Source: Gemmatimonadales bacterium UBA7835
Lineage (GTDB): Bacteria > Gemmatimonadota > Gemmatimonadetes > Longimicrobiales > Gaopeijiaceae
Direction: 5' to 3'
NCBI GenBank assembly: GCA_002500925.1
Contig: DLTN01000063.1
Location: forward strand, 1-8,741
DNA length: 8,741 bases
Shown here: positions 1 to 7,245 of the stretch, in pieces
Layout: each line of letters opens with the position of its first letter
Position numbering within the stretch: position 1 is the first letter of the stretch
The notes under the pieces: model-generated
Told to the model about the DNA's origin: nothing
The model's input: the letters and a program-made list of their open reading frames with translations, nothing else
Database searches by the model: none
Position numbers and translations under genes: made by a program

Positions 1-1
1 C

Positions 2-823
2 TCACCCCCGTGGAAACCCTGGAACCAGACAAGGAGAGGAAAGTGGACGGTCAAGAGCGCCCGAAGCCAGTCCCTTTTTCAGAGTGATCTTGATCACTCC
101 GCTCGCACCCGAAGACCCATACTCCCACCCAGCAGCCGCACCCGGCTGAACCTCGATGACCTCAACTTCACTCGGACGCATCTGAGAAAGCATTCCTTCG
201 GCACCTGGCGTCCTAACACCATCTATAAGGATCACTGGTGGGTCTGGGACCGACGTTGAACGTCCACGCGCAGGCCGGAAGCTAGATGTAGCGCCAACCG
301 CGCCTGTCATGGGACTTACCATGTTAGGGGCCAACCTGCGGACAAGCTCCATCACGTCGCGAGCTTCCATGTCTCTGATCTGGTGTGCTTCCAGCCGTCG
401 ACCTGTCGTGCGCTGGCGATCTTCGGCCTCCCTCTGATCTTCTTGGGCTCTTGCTCCAAACGCCGGTGGGAGCCGGAAGAGGACGTCCCTGGGAAACCTT
501 TCCACGACCGTCACGTGTCCCCATGTGATCCTGCAGTCCTCTGTCATCAAGGCCAAAAGCCTTTTCCCCTCCGGCAACCCCGTAAGTTCGAATCGACCCA
601 ACTGGTCAGTAAACGCTTCGTGCCCACTGTCCGTCCTGACTAGAACACCAGGGATAGGATCACCCGAGACGCTATCCACGATCTGTCCCTCTAGGTACGC
701 CAGCGGCTGAAAAGTATTCGGCGATGTCCCTACTTGAGCATCCGCCCTCAGCACACCCAGGGACATTACCACGATCAGGAGCATCGTAATGCGACCGCAC
801 ACCGCATCAGGAAACCCCGTCAT
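2..823 (-). CDS. Secreted protein with carboxypeptidase-regulatory-like and barrel-less TonB plug domains
   Basis: Role unknown; probably an exported periplasmic or outer-membrane-associated protein. I chose the ATG at 823 (273 residues). An upstream in-frame ATG at 871 would overlap the dehydrogenase gene and put 16 charged residues before the signal peptide, whereas 823 has an AGGG at 829-832 with a 5-base spacer. Residues 1-30 look like a signal peptide with hydrophobic core MLLIVVMSLGVL and likely cleavage after ADA. Residues about 43-118 fit a carboxypeptidase-regulatory-like beta-sandwich (LEGQIVDSVSGDPIPGVLV, then TDQLGRFELTGLPEG). A charged linker (about 123-147) leads to a TonB-plug-like domain (about 148-251) with VILIDGVRTPG, RPSEVEVIEV and the closing GVIKITLKKG. 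In a full receptor a 22-strand barrel would follow, but here only 22 residues remain before TGA. The domain assignment is by motif. Stand-alone plug proteins occur in Gemmatimonadota, so truncation is not the only reading. An alternative start is the ATG at 784. Confidence 0.85.
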   Translation of the reverse strand: MTGFPDAVCGRITMLLIVVMSLGVLRADAQVGTSPNTFQPLAYLEGQIVDSVSGDPIPGVLVRTDSGHEAFTDQLGRFELTGLPEGKRLLALMTEDCRITWGHVTVVERFPRDVLFRLPPAFGARAQEDQREAEDRQRTTGRRLEAHQIRDMEARDVMELVRRLAPNMVSPMTGAVGATSSFRPARGRSTSVPDPPVILIDGVRTPGAEGMLSQMRPSEVEVIEVQPGAAAGWEYGSSGASGVIKITLKKGLASGALDRPLSSPCLVPGFPRG

Positions 824-828
824 CACCA

Positions 829-833
829 CCCTA
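829..833 (-). promoter_or_regulatory. Ribosome-binding site overlapping the dehydrogenase stop codon
   Basis: On the minus strand the dehydrogenase TAG stop (831-833) runs straight into AGGG (829-832), followed by TGGTG and the ATG at 823. The site therefore shares bases with the stop codon, an arrangement that usually means ribosomes finishing the first gene can start the second. This supports the start at 823 rather than 871. The match to the anti-Shine-Dalgarno sequence is short (four bases). Confidence 0.5.
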
Positions 834-3800
834 TTTGAGATCACTCGGTCCCGGCTTCTCAAACATGCCATCCGCCACGGCTGCTAATTCACGCGCCGCT
901 ACCGATAGTGCTGCCAGTCCGACACTCTCCTCCGCCTTTAATTCTTCCACGATATCCCGAAACCGCCCGAGATCCGAAGGTCGCACAAATCCCACATAGT
1001 CAGTGCCCTCACCACCCGCCCCCTGATGACAAGCCAGCATCCTGGTCACAATGCGCCTATGCGCCTTGGCCAAGTCATCAGAGAGCACTTGGGCTGCTCG
1101 CAACTCCCACGGATCATCTCCAGCCGACGCAAAACTCCGACGGCGCAGCCACGGAATCTCGAAGGCCTCAGACGCCTGATAAAACGCGTGACCCGTAGCG
1201 ATCGGATCAGTCTCGGCCTCTCGGGCGATGCCGAGGATCTCCAAGTGCTGATCAAGAAACCGTAGTGCGATGAGCCGCTTCGAGAACATCTCGTCCGCGC
1301 CGAGCTCCTGAATCTCATTCACCCGCGCCTCGAAGAGAGTCCCTTCTTCTCCGCGCACAACATCACCGAAGGCGTCACGCAGTGACCTCAAGCCGGTGAG
1401 GTTTTGCTTGACGATGTCCGCCGCAGACTGATCCCGGTCGACATTCTGAAGCATCCAACGCGTAGTCCGCTCTAATACTCTGGCCAGCCCGAGAAGCCAT
1501 CGATATGAAACTCGTGCATTTACAGAACTCGCCTGCTGCTCCATTTGCTGCATGAGAGCTCGGTGACCCGCAAGGCGAGACGCCACAAGCCAAGACCGAA
1601 CCACGTCTTCGGATGAACGGCCGGTGTCCCGAACCATGCGAGAAACGAATGCTGATCCCATAAGATCAACTAAGTCATTGGTCAGCTCAGCAGTAACTAT
1701 CTCCCGACGCAGTCGATGCTGAAAAAGGCGCTCCTTTCCAGCCACTTTGATTGACTTAGGGGGGAAGTACCCTAAGAGGTAGCCCTCCGAGACCGGATCA
1801 TCCGGGAGGCTGCTCGAAAGCAACTGCGCCTTCAGGGAAAGTTTCGCATACGCGAAAAGAACGCACAGCTCCGGACGTGCCATCCCCTGACCCCGATCCC
1901 TTCTCTCGATGAGAACATCGGTTGACGGGAGTTCTTCGGCCAACCGATCTAGCTCACCAGCTTTCTCTAGGGAGAGCATGAGGTCCCGAAACTCGTCAAT
2001 GGATTCTTTAGATCGCCGTTCATCTAGAGATACGCCACGACTCTGTGATCGGTTGTTTGCCAGCACCAGCTCTGCAACCTCTTCGGTGAGCTCCTCCAGT
2101 AAATCATTGCGCTCCGCCTGCTCCAGAGACCCGGATTCCACTGCGGGCATAAGGAGGATTTTAAGGTTGACCTCGTGATCCGACATATCGACGCCACCCG
2201 AGTTATCGAGAGCATCGGTGTTAATCCGGCCACCCAGGCTCGCATACTCGATTCTCGCCCGCTGGGTGAGACCAAGATTCCCACCCTCTCCGATGACGTC
2301 ACAACGCAACTGTCCTGCATTCAGGCGGACCGCATCGTTGGCGGGGTCGCCGGCATCAGCGTGTGCTTCGGAGGCAGACTTCACGTACGTCCCGATTCCA
2401 CCGTTCCAAAGCAACTCCGCCGGAGCACTGAGAACCGCTCGGATCAGCGCCTCTCCGTCGAGGGGAGGGGTCTCATCCACATCCACTCCCAAAGCACGGC
2501 TGGCCTGCGGTGTCAGATGAACCTCTTTCGCACCGCGAGGAACGACCATCCCACCTTCACTGAGCAACTGCTGGTCATAGTCCTCCCAGCTAGAGCGCCC
2601 AAGCTCAAACAATCGCTTACGCTCGGCATACGCCGTGACTGGGTCAGGGTCAGGATCAATGAAAACGTGCCTATGGTCGAAGGCAGCAACAAGCTTGATC
2701 TGTTCTGATAAAAGCATGCCATTGCCAAACACATCCCCACTCATGTCTCCTATCCCGACAACTGTAAAGGGCTCGGTCTGAATATCCTTGCCCTTTTCCT
2801 GGAAGTGCCGCCTTACACACTCCCAACCTCCTCGAGCTGTGATTCCAACTTCCTTATGGTCGTATCCATTGGAACCACCCGAAGCGAAAGCATCATCCAG
2901 CCAAAATCCGTACTCTGCAGAGACCGCATTGGCGAGATCCGAGAACGTCGCGGTTCCCTTGTCAGCAGCCACAACTAAGTATGGATCCAAAGGGTCGTAG
3001 GCTATCACTTCATTGGGGGCGACATCACTACCGCCAACGATATTGTCCGTGAGGTCGAGCAATCCACGAATTAGGGTCTGATATTGCTGACGTCCCTCCT
3101 CCCAGCGCTCTTCGGTATCCCCCGGAGTGGATCTCGCGACAAAGCCACCTTTAGACCCACCTGGCACGATCACAGCATTCTTGATCATCTGCGTGTTAGC
3201 TAGACCCAGAATCTCGGTACGAAAGTCATCCGGACGATCGCTCCACCTAATGCCACCTCTGGCCACAAACGAGCCACGAAGGTGAACTCCTTCCATACGA
3301 GCAGAGTGAACCCACACTTCGAATAGTAGGTCGGTCGGTCGTGAGTGCTGAATGTCTCCGACTAGTACCTTGTATGAGGTATAAGGGACTCCGCCAGAAC
3401 GTATTGTCGGAGTCCTTCCACCCACCCTGTAGTAGTTAGTCCGAACTGTCCTCGAGATCGTTTCCTCGAGGCGGCGCAAGGCGCGGTCATCATCCAAGAG
3501 GGTCACACTACGCAGTAAGCCATGGAAGGTGTTACGCATTACGACCAACGCTGCTAAGCGCTCTTCAAGAGACGCGTCCATTCCTGGGTCGAACTTGGTT
3601 CGGAACATCGCGAAGAGACGACGCGCTATGCCGGGGTACTGGACCAAAGCATGAGAGAGGGCTAGCCGGCTTGGAACGGCCCCCGACTGAAAAACGTGCC
3701 CAGCCAAACCCCTAAGAGCATCTACTTCTCGCCAGTGCAGCCCAGCACTAACAACAAGGGCATTGAGAGGATCTGACACTACTTCACCAGCTCTGGCCGC

Positions 3801-5762
3801 AAGTAGTGTTTCCGAAAGCAGCTCGCCGCAGCTCTCAACTTCCAGGGCGCTCCCTCCCTGATCTTGAACGGCGAAGACGTATATCGTCGCAGTCGGGGCA
3901 CCATTGGTACCGACCTCGTAGGGCTTCATCGCCACCACGCGCAGGCCTGCGTTCTCCAAGATCGGCATGAAATCTGACAGCACGAGACGCTCGCCACGCA
4001 GGAAAAGCTTCAGCTCGGTAGCACCCATCACCCCAGCCACAGCCTCATTTTCTGCTCGATTAGTGAACCCGACAGACACTACCCCATCTTCGCGTGCCAT
4101 CCGTTCGAGCTCGCAGATGTCAGCGACAGCTATCGCGGGATCCAGAGCTGCCTGGTATTCCCGGCTCATCGCCCCTTCGTATAGCAGGGCTAGATCTCTA
4201 GCCTCTTCAACCGAGACAACCTTCTCTAGGCCTTCACTCACCCTGTCGGCCCATGTTCGGATGATCGAAGCTACTGTTTGTTCGAGGTCCTCTGAACGGA
4301 CTTCGGCAACGCGGTCTTCTGCGGCACTTAGATAAAAGTGCAGTCGTGCTTGGTCTCCACCGCCTATCGCCAGGTGGTAGTTCAGCACCTCGCAGTGATA
4401 CTCCTCGACCAGTGCCTCTTCGATCTGCTTGCGCACGCTTCCTGAAAAGCGATCACGGGGCAAAATCACCATCACAGAGAGGCCGCGATTGTGAGGATCT
4501 CTGCGCAGTACCACCCTCACGCCCCTACCGCTGTAGGCCGTCAAAACAGCTCGGACGTCATCTCGTAGTTCTTCCGGCGAAGAAAGGAAGAGCTCCTCCT
4601 TCGGCAGAGTATCAAATATCGTGATTATCTCTTTGTAGTCATGGGAGCCCTCTCGCACACCCTCCGCGTCAAGAATCCGGCTCAGCTTATCTCTCAAAAG
4701 CGGGATATTGGCAGCCGGCTCGGTATAAACTTTGGACGTGAATAGGCCAATGAACCGATGCTCTCCGACTACGATTCCCTCACTGTCCAGCTTTTTAATC
4801 CCGACGTAATCCATTCGTGCACGACGGTGCACGGTTGATTCAGCGTTCGTCTTATTGACGATGAGAACAGGCCCTCCCAGCGCCCGTTCTCTCATTCCAG
4901 GAGCCAATCCGGAGACCGGGATCGGCTCCGCAAAACGCGAATCCTCCTCATTCCGAAGAAGGCCCAGGCCAGAGCCGGGCTGCACAACTATCGACTGTTC
5001 GCCAGCTACCTGATCGCTTAGAAGGTCGTAACCTCTATAGCCGAGGAAGACGAACCCGCCGTGCCTGAGCCAAAGCAGGAAATCTTTGATCTCTTCGAAT
5101 TCAGGAGCCCGCTCACTAAGATCAGCCGCATTCACACTGACGGCTGTCACAACCTGGTCGAGGGCGCTCAGCATGGGTAAGAAGTCATCCGTCGCCCTGA
5201 CCACGTCCTGGAGACTAGCACTCAGATCCACTCGCAGCTCGTCTAGCCTATCTGGGTCTCCGATACGTTCGATCTCACAGTGCACGATCGACTCAGTAAT
5301 GCCACTGTCCGTCGGAAAGCGCATTGCCGTTACCTGACCGTTATCGTCGCGGTCTACGTCAAGCATCGGGTAGACCATACGCTCGACCGCCAAGCCTTTA
5401 AGAGCTAAGTATTCCCGAATCGAGTCTATAATGAACGGTCGCTCGCTAACGTTTGTGCGAATCACCGTAACAGGAGCTTCCCACTCCTCTTCGTCTTCGT
5501 CGGCATTAGCTACGGCCACGTCAACTCGATCCGGTCGGGACTGTTCCAAGAAACGGAACGCCCCACGGGTCATCGACGCGAGGTCTTCTGTGCTCCGATG
5601 CACCAGGAGCTCATCCGGTGCTCGAGAGAGGAAAAGCTCGGCGAAGTCGAGCAGGAGTTCCGATGCCCCATCGGGACTGGACTTTAGATAGCTACGGACT
5701 GCATTGATTGTCGGCGCTATCTCGCGGAGTCGGCTAGGAGCCGCCGCCGTAATGTCGCTCAT
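831..5762 (-). CDS. gdh: NAD-specific glutamate dehydrogenase, large 180-kDa class
   Basis: Cytosolic enzyme catalysing oxidative deamination of L-glutamate to 2-oxoglutarate and ammonia with NAD. The 1643-residue length is normal for this class (about 1600-1650), called GdhB in pseudomonads. The N-terminal half is regulatory. An ACT-like segment lies at about 97-170 (VIRTNVSERPFIIDSIREYL), and the family carries further ACT/PAS-like modules up to about residue 700. The catalytic core shows ARGGIRWSDRPDDFRTE at 834-850 and VPGGSKGGF at 866-874, whose Lys871 I equate with the PxGGxKG lysine of ordinary glutamate dehydrogenases. It also shows AADKGTATFSD at 932-942, GGSNGYDHKEVG at 962-973, the dinucleotide-binding stretch VGIGDMSGDVFGNG at 1002-1015, NGGIGTYVK at 1120-1128, and GEGGNLGLTQRARIE at 1158-1172. 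A helical C-terminal domain follows. The ATG at 5762 has GGGAAG (5769-5774) six bases upstream. No frameshift or missing segment is evident. The plug-protein gene follows after 7 bases. Confidence 0.97.
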   Translation of the reverse strand: MSDITAAAPSRLREIAPTINAVRSYLKSSPDGASELLLDFAELFLSRAPDELLVHRSTEDLASMTRGAFRFLEQSRPDRVDVAVANADEDEEEWEAPVTVIRTNVSERPFIIDSIREYLALKGLAVERMVYPMLDVDRDDNGQVTAMRFPTDSGITESIVHCEIERIGDPDRLDELRVDLSASLQDVVRATDDFLPMLSALDQVVTAVSVNAADLSERAPEFEEIKDFLLWLRHGGFVFLGYRGYDLLSDQVAGEQSIVVQPGSGLGLLRNEEDSRFAEPIPVSGLAPGMRERALGGPVLIVNKTNAESTVHRRARMDYVGIKKLDSEGIVVGEHRFIGLFTSKVYTEPAANIPLLRDKLSRILDAEGVREGSHDYKEIITIFDTLPKEELFLSSPEELRDDVRAVLTAYSGRGVRVVLRRDPHNRGLSVMVILPRDRFSGSVRKQIEEALVEEYHCEVLNYHLAIGGGDQARLHFYLSAAEDRVAEVRSEDLEQTVASIIRTWADRVSEGLEKVVSVEEARDLALLYEGAMSREYQAALDPAIAVADICELERMAREDGVVSVGFTNRAENEAVAGVMGATELKLFLRGERLVLSDFMPILENAGLRVVAMKPYEVGTNGAPTATIYVFAVQDQGGSALEVESCGELLSETLLAARAGEVVSDPLNALVVSAGLHWREVDALRGLAGHVFQSGAVPSRLALSHALVQYPGIARRLFAMFRTKFDPGMDASLEERLAALVVMRNTFHGLLRSVTLLDDDRALRRLEETISRTVRTNYYRVGGRTPTIRSGGVPYTSYKVLVGDIQHSRPTDLLFEVWVHSARMEGVHLRGSFVARGGIRWSDRPDDFRTEILGLANTQMIKNAVIVPGGSKGGFVARSTPGDTEERWEEGRQQYQTLIRGLLDLTDNIVGGSDVAPNEVIAYDPLDPYLVVAADKGTATFSDLANAVSAEYGFWLDDAFASGGSNGYDHKEVGITARGGWECVRRHFQEKGKDIQTEPFTVVGIGDMSGDVFGNGMLLSEQIKLVAAFDHRHVFIDPDPDPVTAYAERKRLFELGRSSWEDYDQQLLSEGGMVVPRGAKEVHLTPQASRALGVDVDETPPLDGEALIRAVLSAPAELLWNGGIGTYVKSASEAHADAGDPANDAVRLNAGQLRCDVIGEGGNLGLTQRARIEYASLGGRINTDALDNSGGVDMSDHEVNLKILLMPAVESGSLEQAERNDLLEELTEEVAELVLANNRSQSRGVSLDERRSKESIDEFRDLMLSLEKAGELDRLAEELPSTDVLIERRDRGQGMARPELCVLFAYAKLSLKAQLLSSSLPDDPVSEGYLLGYFPPKSIKVAGKERLFQHRLRREIVTAELTNDLVDLMGSAFVSRMVRDTGRSSEDVVRSWLVASRLAGHRALMQQMEQQASSVNARVSYRWLLGLARVLERTTRWMLQNVDRDQSAADIVKQNLTGLRSLRDAFGDVVRGEEGTLFEARVNEIQELGADEMFSKRLIALRFLDQHLEILGIAREAETDPIATGHAFYQASEAFEIPWLRRRSFASAGDDPWELRAAQVLSDDLAKAHRRIVTRMLACHQGAGGEGTDYVGFVRPSDLGRFRDIVEELKAEESVGLAALSVAARELAAVADGMFEKPGPSDLK

Positions 5763-5772
5763 GTAGTTCTTC

Positions 5773-5792
5773 CCGCGGCCGGAAAAACGCGG
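5773..5792 (-). promoter_or_regulatory. Possible leader hairpin next to the dehydrogenase ribosome-binding site
   Basis: In the dehydrogenase transcript the sequence CCGCG (5788-5792) can pair with CGCGG (5773-5777) across a 10-base loop that includes five U residues. The 3' arm takes in the first two G residues of the GGGAAG ribosome-binding site (5769-5774). A stem there could lower translation initiation. It is only five base pairs in a GC-rich stretch, so chance is a real possibility, and a regulatory role is inference. Confidence 0.25.
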
Positions 5793-6034
5793 CGCGCGCG
5801 ACAGAGGGTAATGGAGACGATAACTGCAAATTACTGGCGAATTATTTGGCTGGAAACATAACCGATCCGCGATCGATCAGGGGCAGCCCCCTTAAATCTT
5901 CTCACAACTTGCAGCGATTGAGCCTCCGAGACGAACTCGGGCAACGCGGCAGGCGCAGGCCGGAGCATCTTGCTCTCGTGCCCGTTGTACAGCGAATCAG
6001 AAATGAATTCGCCACGACATGAGAGGAAGTAGTC

Positions 6035-6040
6035 TATACT
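6035..6040 (+). promoter_or_regulatory. Weak -10-like hexamer before the hydrolase
   Basis: TATACT matches five of six bases of the bacterial -10 consensus. There is no -35 match at the usual distance and no extended -10. If it were used, transcription would begin at about 6047, just inside the longer hydrolase reading frame, and translation would have to start at the internal GTG at 6109. It is listed mainly because it bears on the choice of hydrolase start. Confidence 0.2.
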
Positions 6041-6042
6041 GA

Positions 6043-6999
6043 GTGTCTCATTCCGACGCCCGCATAAAGCCAGACCACTGCAGAGAGAACCCAGCTAAGG
6101 CTAGAACCGTGAGCACCTCCCCCTTCATCCATGGACGTCCACTCGACATCGACCTTCCGTTGCATGTCACTGAGATCGAGATGGGGCCACCCTCAGGGGC
6201 CACCTTCTTGATGCTTCACGGCTTCGGCGCATCTTCGTTTACTTGGCGACACTGGGCACCCAAACTAGCAAAGCGTGGCCGAGTTTTATGCGTGGATTAC
6301 AAGGGCTTCGGTGCCGCACCGAAGCCCTCTTCGGATTCTTACGGGCTCGCAGATCAGGCCAAGACTGTAGTGCAGCTGGTTGATCAGCTCGGACTTGGGC
6401 GTGTCACGTTGGTAGGACACTCTCTGGGGGGTGGAATCGCCCTACTCGTCTCGAAAGAGCTCTGCAGGCGCACGGAGAGGCGCCTGGACTGCCTTGTGCT
6501 AGTTTCCTCACTGGCATACAGCCAACGATTATCACCCTTTATTCCGCTATCACGGAATGTCCGACTGAGTCGCTTCTTAGTACGCACCCTCGGCCCACAG
6601 CGTCTCGTCCGCTGGGTTTTGCACTCAATAGTCCATGATCCAGGTGTGATCACCTCAGAAATGGTCGACGCGTATGCTCTTCCACTCAGAACAAGGCCCG
6701 GAGTGGATGCTGCTCTCGCCACAGGCCGCAGCATTCTCGTCAGCGGAACAAAGCACATTTCCGACAGAATTTCCGAAATCGATGTCCCTACTCTTCTCAT
6801 GTGGGGAGCCAACGAAAAAGTTATACCCCATTGGGTAGGCGAACGCCTCGCTGAAGAGCTGCCGGACGCCAAGCTCGTCACAATCCAGCAGTGCGGTCAT
6901 ATCCCGCCAGAGGAAGCGCCGGATCAATCCTTTTCGATTCTCTCAAGATTTTTAGAGGACGTAGAATATGCAGGAACTACATCTGGAAACGGGAGGTGA
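6043..6999 (+). CDS. Alpha/beta-hydrolase fold enzyme, substrate unknown
   Basis: Probable cytosolic serine hydrolase; no signal peptide or membrane segment. The 318-residue reading shows the oxyanion-hole motif LHGFGASS at 58-65, DYKGFGAAPKP at 85-95, and the nucleophile elbow GHSLGGG at 125-131 (Ser127). A cap region spans about 158-245, followed by the acid loop WGANEKVIP at 254-262 and the catalytic His in CGHIPPEEAP (His286). The acid position normally reads Asp in WGxxDxxxP but is Glu258 here. The substrate class (ester, epoxide, carbon-carbon bond or other) cannot be read from these motifs. The start is uncertain. GTG 6043 comes directly after an in-frame TGA (6040-6042), and its AG-rich site GAGAGGAAG (6021-6029) lies 13 bases away. 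GTG 6109, with AAGG at 6097-6100 and an 8-base spacer, would give 296 residues and loses no recognisable domain. The 3' end overlaps a small reading frame starting at 6968. Confidence 0.92.
   Translation: MSHSDARIKPDHCRENPAKARTVSTSPFIHGRPLDIDLPLHVTEIEMGPPSGATFLMLHGFGASSFTWRHWAPKLAKRGRVLCVDYKGFGAAPKPSSDSYGLADQAKTVVQLVDQLGLGRVTLVGHSLGGGIALLVSKELCRRTERRLDCLVLVSSLAYSQRLSPFIPLSRNVRLSRFLVRTLGPQRLVRWVLHSIVHDPGVITSEMVDAYALPLRTRPGVDAALATGRSILVSGTKHISDRISEIDVPTLLMWGANEKVIPHWVGERLAEELPDAKLVTIQQCGHIPPEEAPDQSFSILSRFLEDVEYAGTTSGNGR
6954..6959 (+). promoter_or_regulatory. Ribosome-binding site inside the hydrolase 3' end
   Basis: AGAGGA lies 8 bases before the ATG at 6968, which is out of frame with the hydrolase. 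Spacing and sequence are good for a Shine-Dalgarno site and are the main reason to take the small frame at 6968-7075 seriously. The hydrolase codons there could also produce this motif by chance. Confidence 0.4.
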
Positions 7000-7075
7000 A
7001 TACATCGGAATCGATATCGCCCTGCGATACCGGGCTCTCCAGATCTGCATCCGCCAGGTGACCCTGGCAGGTTGA
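6968..7075 (+). CDS. Small overlapping ORF, possible remnant of an S4-type RNA-binding protein
   Basis: A 35-residue frame opens at ATG 6968, 32 bases before the end of the hydrolase, with AGAGGA at 6954-6959 as a well-placed ribosome-binding site, and ends at TGA 7073-7075. The product begins MQELHLETGGEYIGIDIAL and ends ICIRQVTLAG. The beginning resembles the start of small S4-domain proteins of the YbcJ/YaaA type (short strand, then EYIxLDxxLK), and the end faintly resembles their later xxIxxGxVxVNG segment. Those proteins are about 70 residues, so this copy would lack the middle and the C-terminus. It may be a decayed gene, a frameshifted sequence, a real micropeptide coupled to the hydrolase, or chance. 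The family resemblance is from memory and weak; the start signal is seen directly. Confidence 0.33.
   Translation: MQELHLETGGEYIGIDIALRYRALQICIRQVTLAG
7053..7068 (+). repeat. Small perfect inverted repeat
   Basis: GCCAGG (7053-7058) and CCTGGC (7063-7068) form a perfect 6-base-pair stem with a TGAC loop. It lies in the last codons of the small overlapping frame and downstream of the hydrolase. No T-run follows, so it is not a canonical intrinsic terminator. It could stabilise the 3' end of the hydrolase transcript or be accidental. Confidence 0.3.
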
Positions 7076-7245
7076 AGCAAGTTGCCCGACAACAACAATC
7101 ACCCGAGCACAAACGATGGCACTGCCAGACTTGAATTGTGTATGCCAACATTCGAGCTGGGCCTGTGCCCTCTCCCCAAGCAACCTAGTTTGCTGCAAAA
7201 TTTCTTCCCCGATTCTAACCAACCCTGATCCTTGAGAGGTGCTCT
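7076..7245. other. Gap before the aminotransferase without a recognised gene
   Basis: This 170-base stretch lies between the small frame and the aminotransferase. I see no ORF with a start site, no tRNA and no clear promoter. A weak 5-base-pair inverted repeat AGCAA/TTGCT (7179-7183 and 7190-7194) has no proper T-run. A minus-strand frame across this stretch (6977-7222) would need a TTG start and runs into the hydrolase tail, so I do not call it. If the small frame is a decayed gene, its lost 3' half would fall here. Confidence 0.5.
7234..7239 (+). promoter_or_regulatory. Ribosome-binding site of the aminotransferase
   Basis: GAGAGG ends six bases before the GTG at 7246. An in-frame TAA at 7216-7218 closes the frame upstream and no other ATG, GTG or TTG occurs between, so this site settles the GTG start. 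Confidence 0.7.

Larger units (their letters stand above)
5763..6042. other. Divergent intergenic region between dehydrogenase and hydrolase
   Basis: This 280-base spacer separates two diverging genes, so it should contain promoters for both, but I find no convincing -35/-10 pair. Weak -10-like candidates are AATAAT on the minus strand (5841-5846) and TATACT on the plus strand (6035-6040), both without a recognisable -35 at 16-18 bases. Small inverted repeats are CCGAG/CTCGG (5926-5930 and 5936-5940) and GGGG/CCCC around 5880-5890. The part nearest the dehydrogenase contains an alternating CG tract (5788-5800). No tRNA, riboswitch or convincing gene was recognised. Confidence 0.6.

Noticed and set aside
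2175..2708. 177-codon plus-strand open frame inside the dehydrogenase gene
   Set aside because: It lies fully antisense to a continuous, motif-rich dehydrogenase frame, and its translation shows no recognisable domain.
5811..5861. 16-codon plus-strand frame that could be a leader peptide
   Set aside because: The GAGGG upstream is only two bases from the ATG, there is no run of a regulatory amino acid, and no attenuator-like hairpin pair follows.
5831..5968. 45-codon minus-strand frame in the divergent spacer
   Set aside because: Its ATG at 5968 has only a weak GAGAG four bases upstream and the translation matches nothing I know. It may simply be leader sequence of the dehydrogenase transcript.
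6384..6881. 165-codon minus-strand frame within the hydrolase
   Set aside because: It is antisense to the clear alpha/beta-hydrolase motifs and has no recognisable features of its own.
7179..7210. AGCAA/TTGCT inverted repeat followed by AAAATTTCTT, as a possible terminator
   Set aside because: The stem is only five base pairs, AT-rich, and the following sequence is not a T-run.
6977..7222. 81-codon minus-strand frame across the gap before the aminotransferase
   Set aside because: It needs a TTG start, runs antisense into the hydrolase tail and small frame, and shows no family motif or clear ribosome-binding site.
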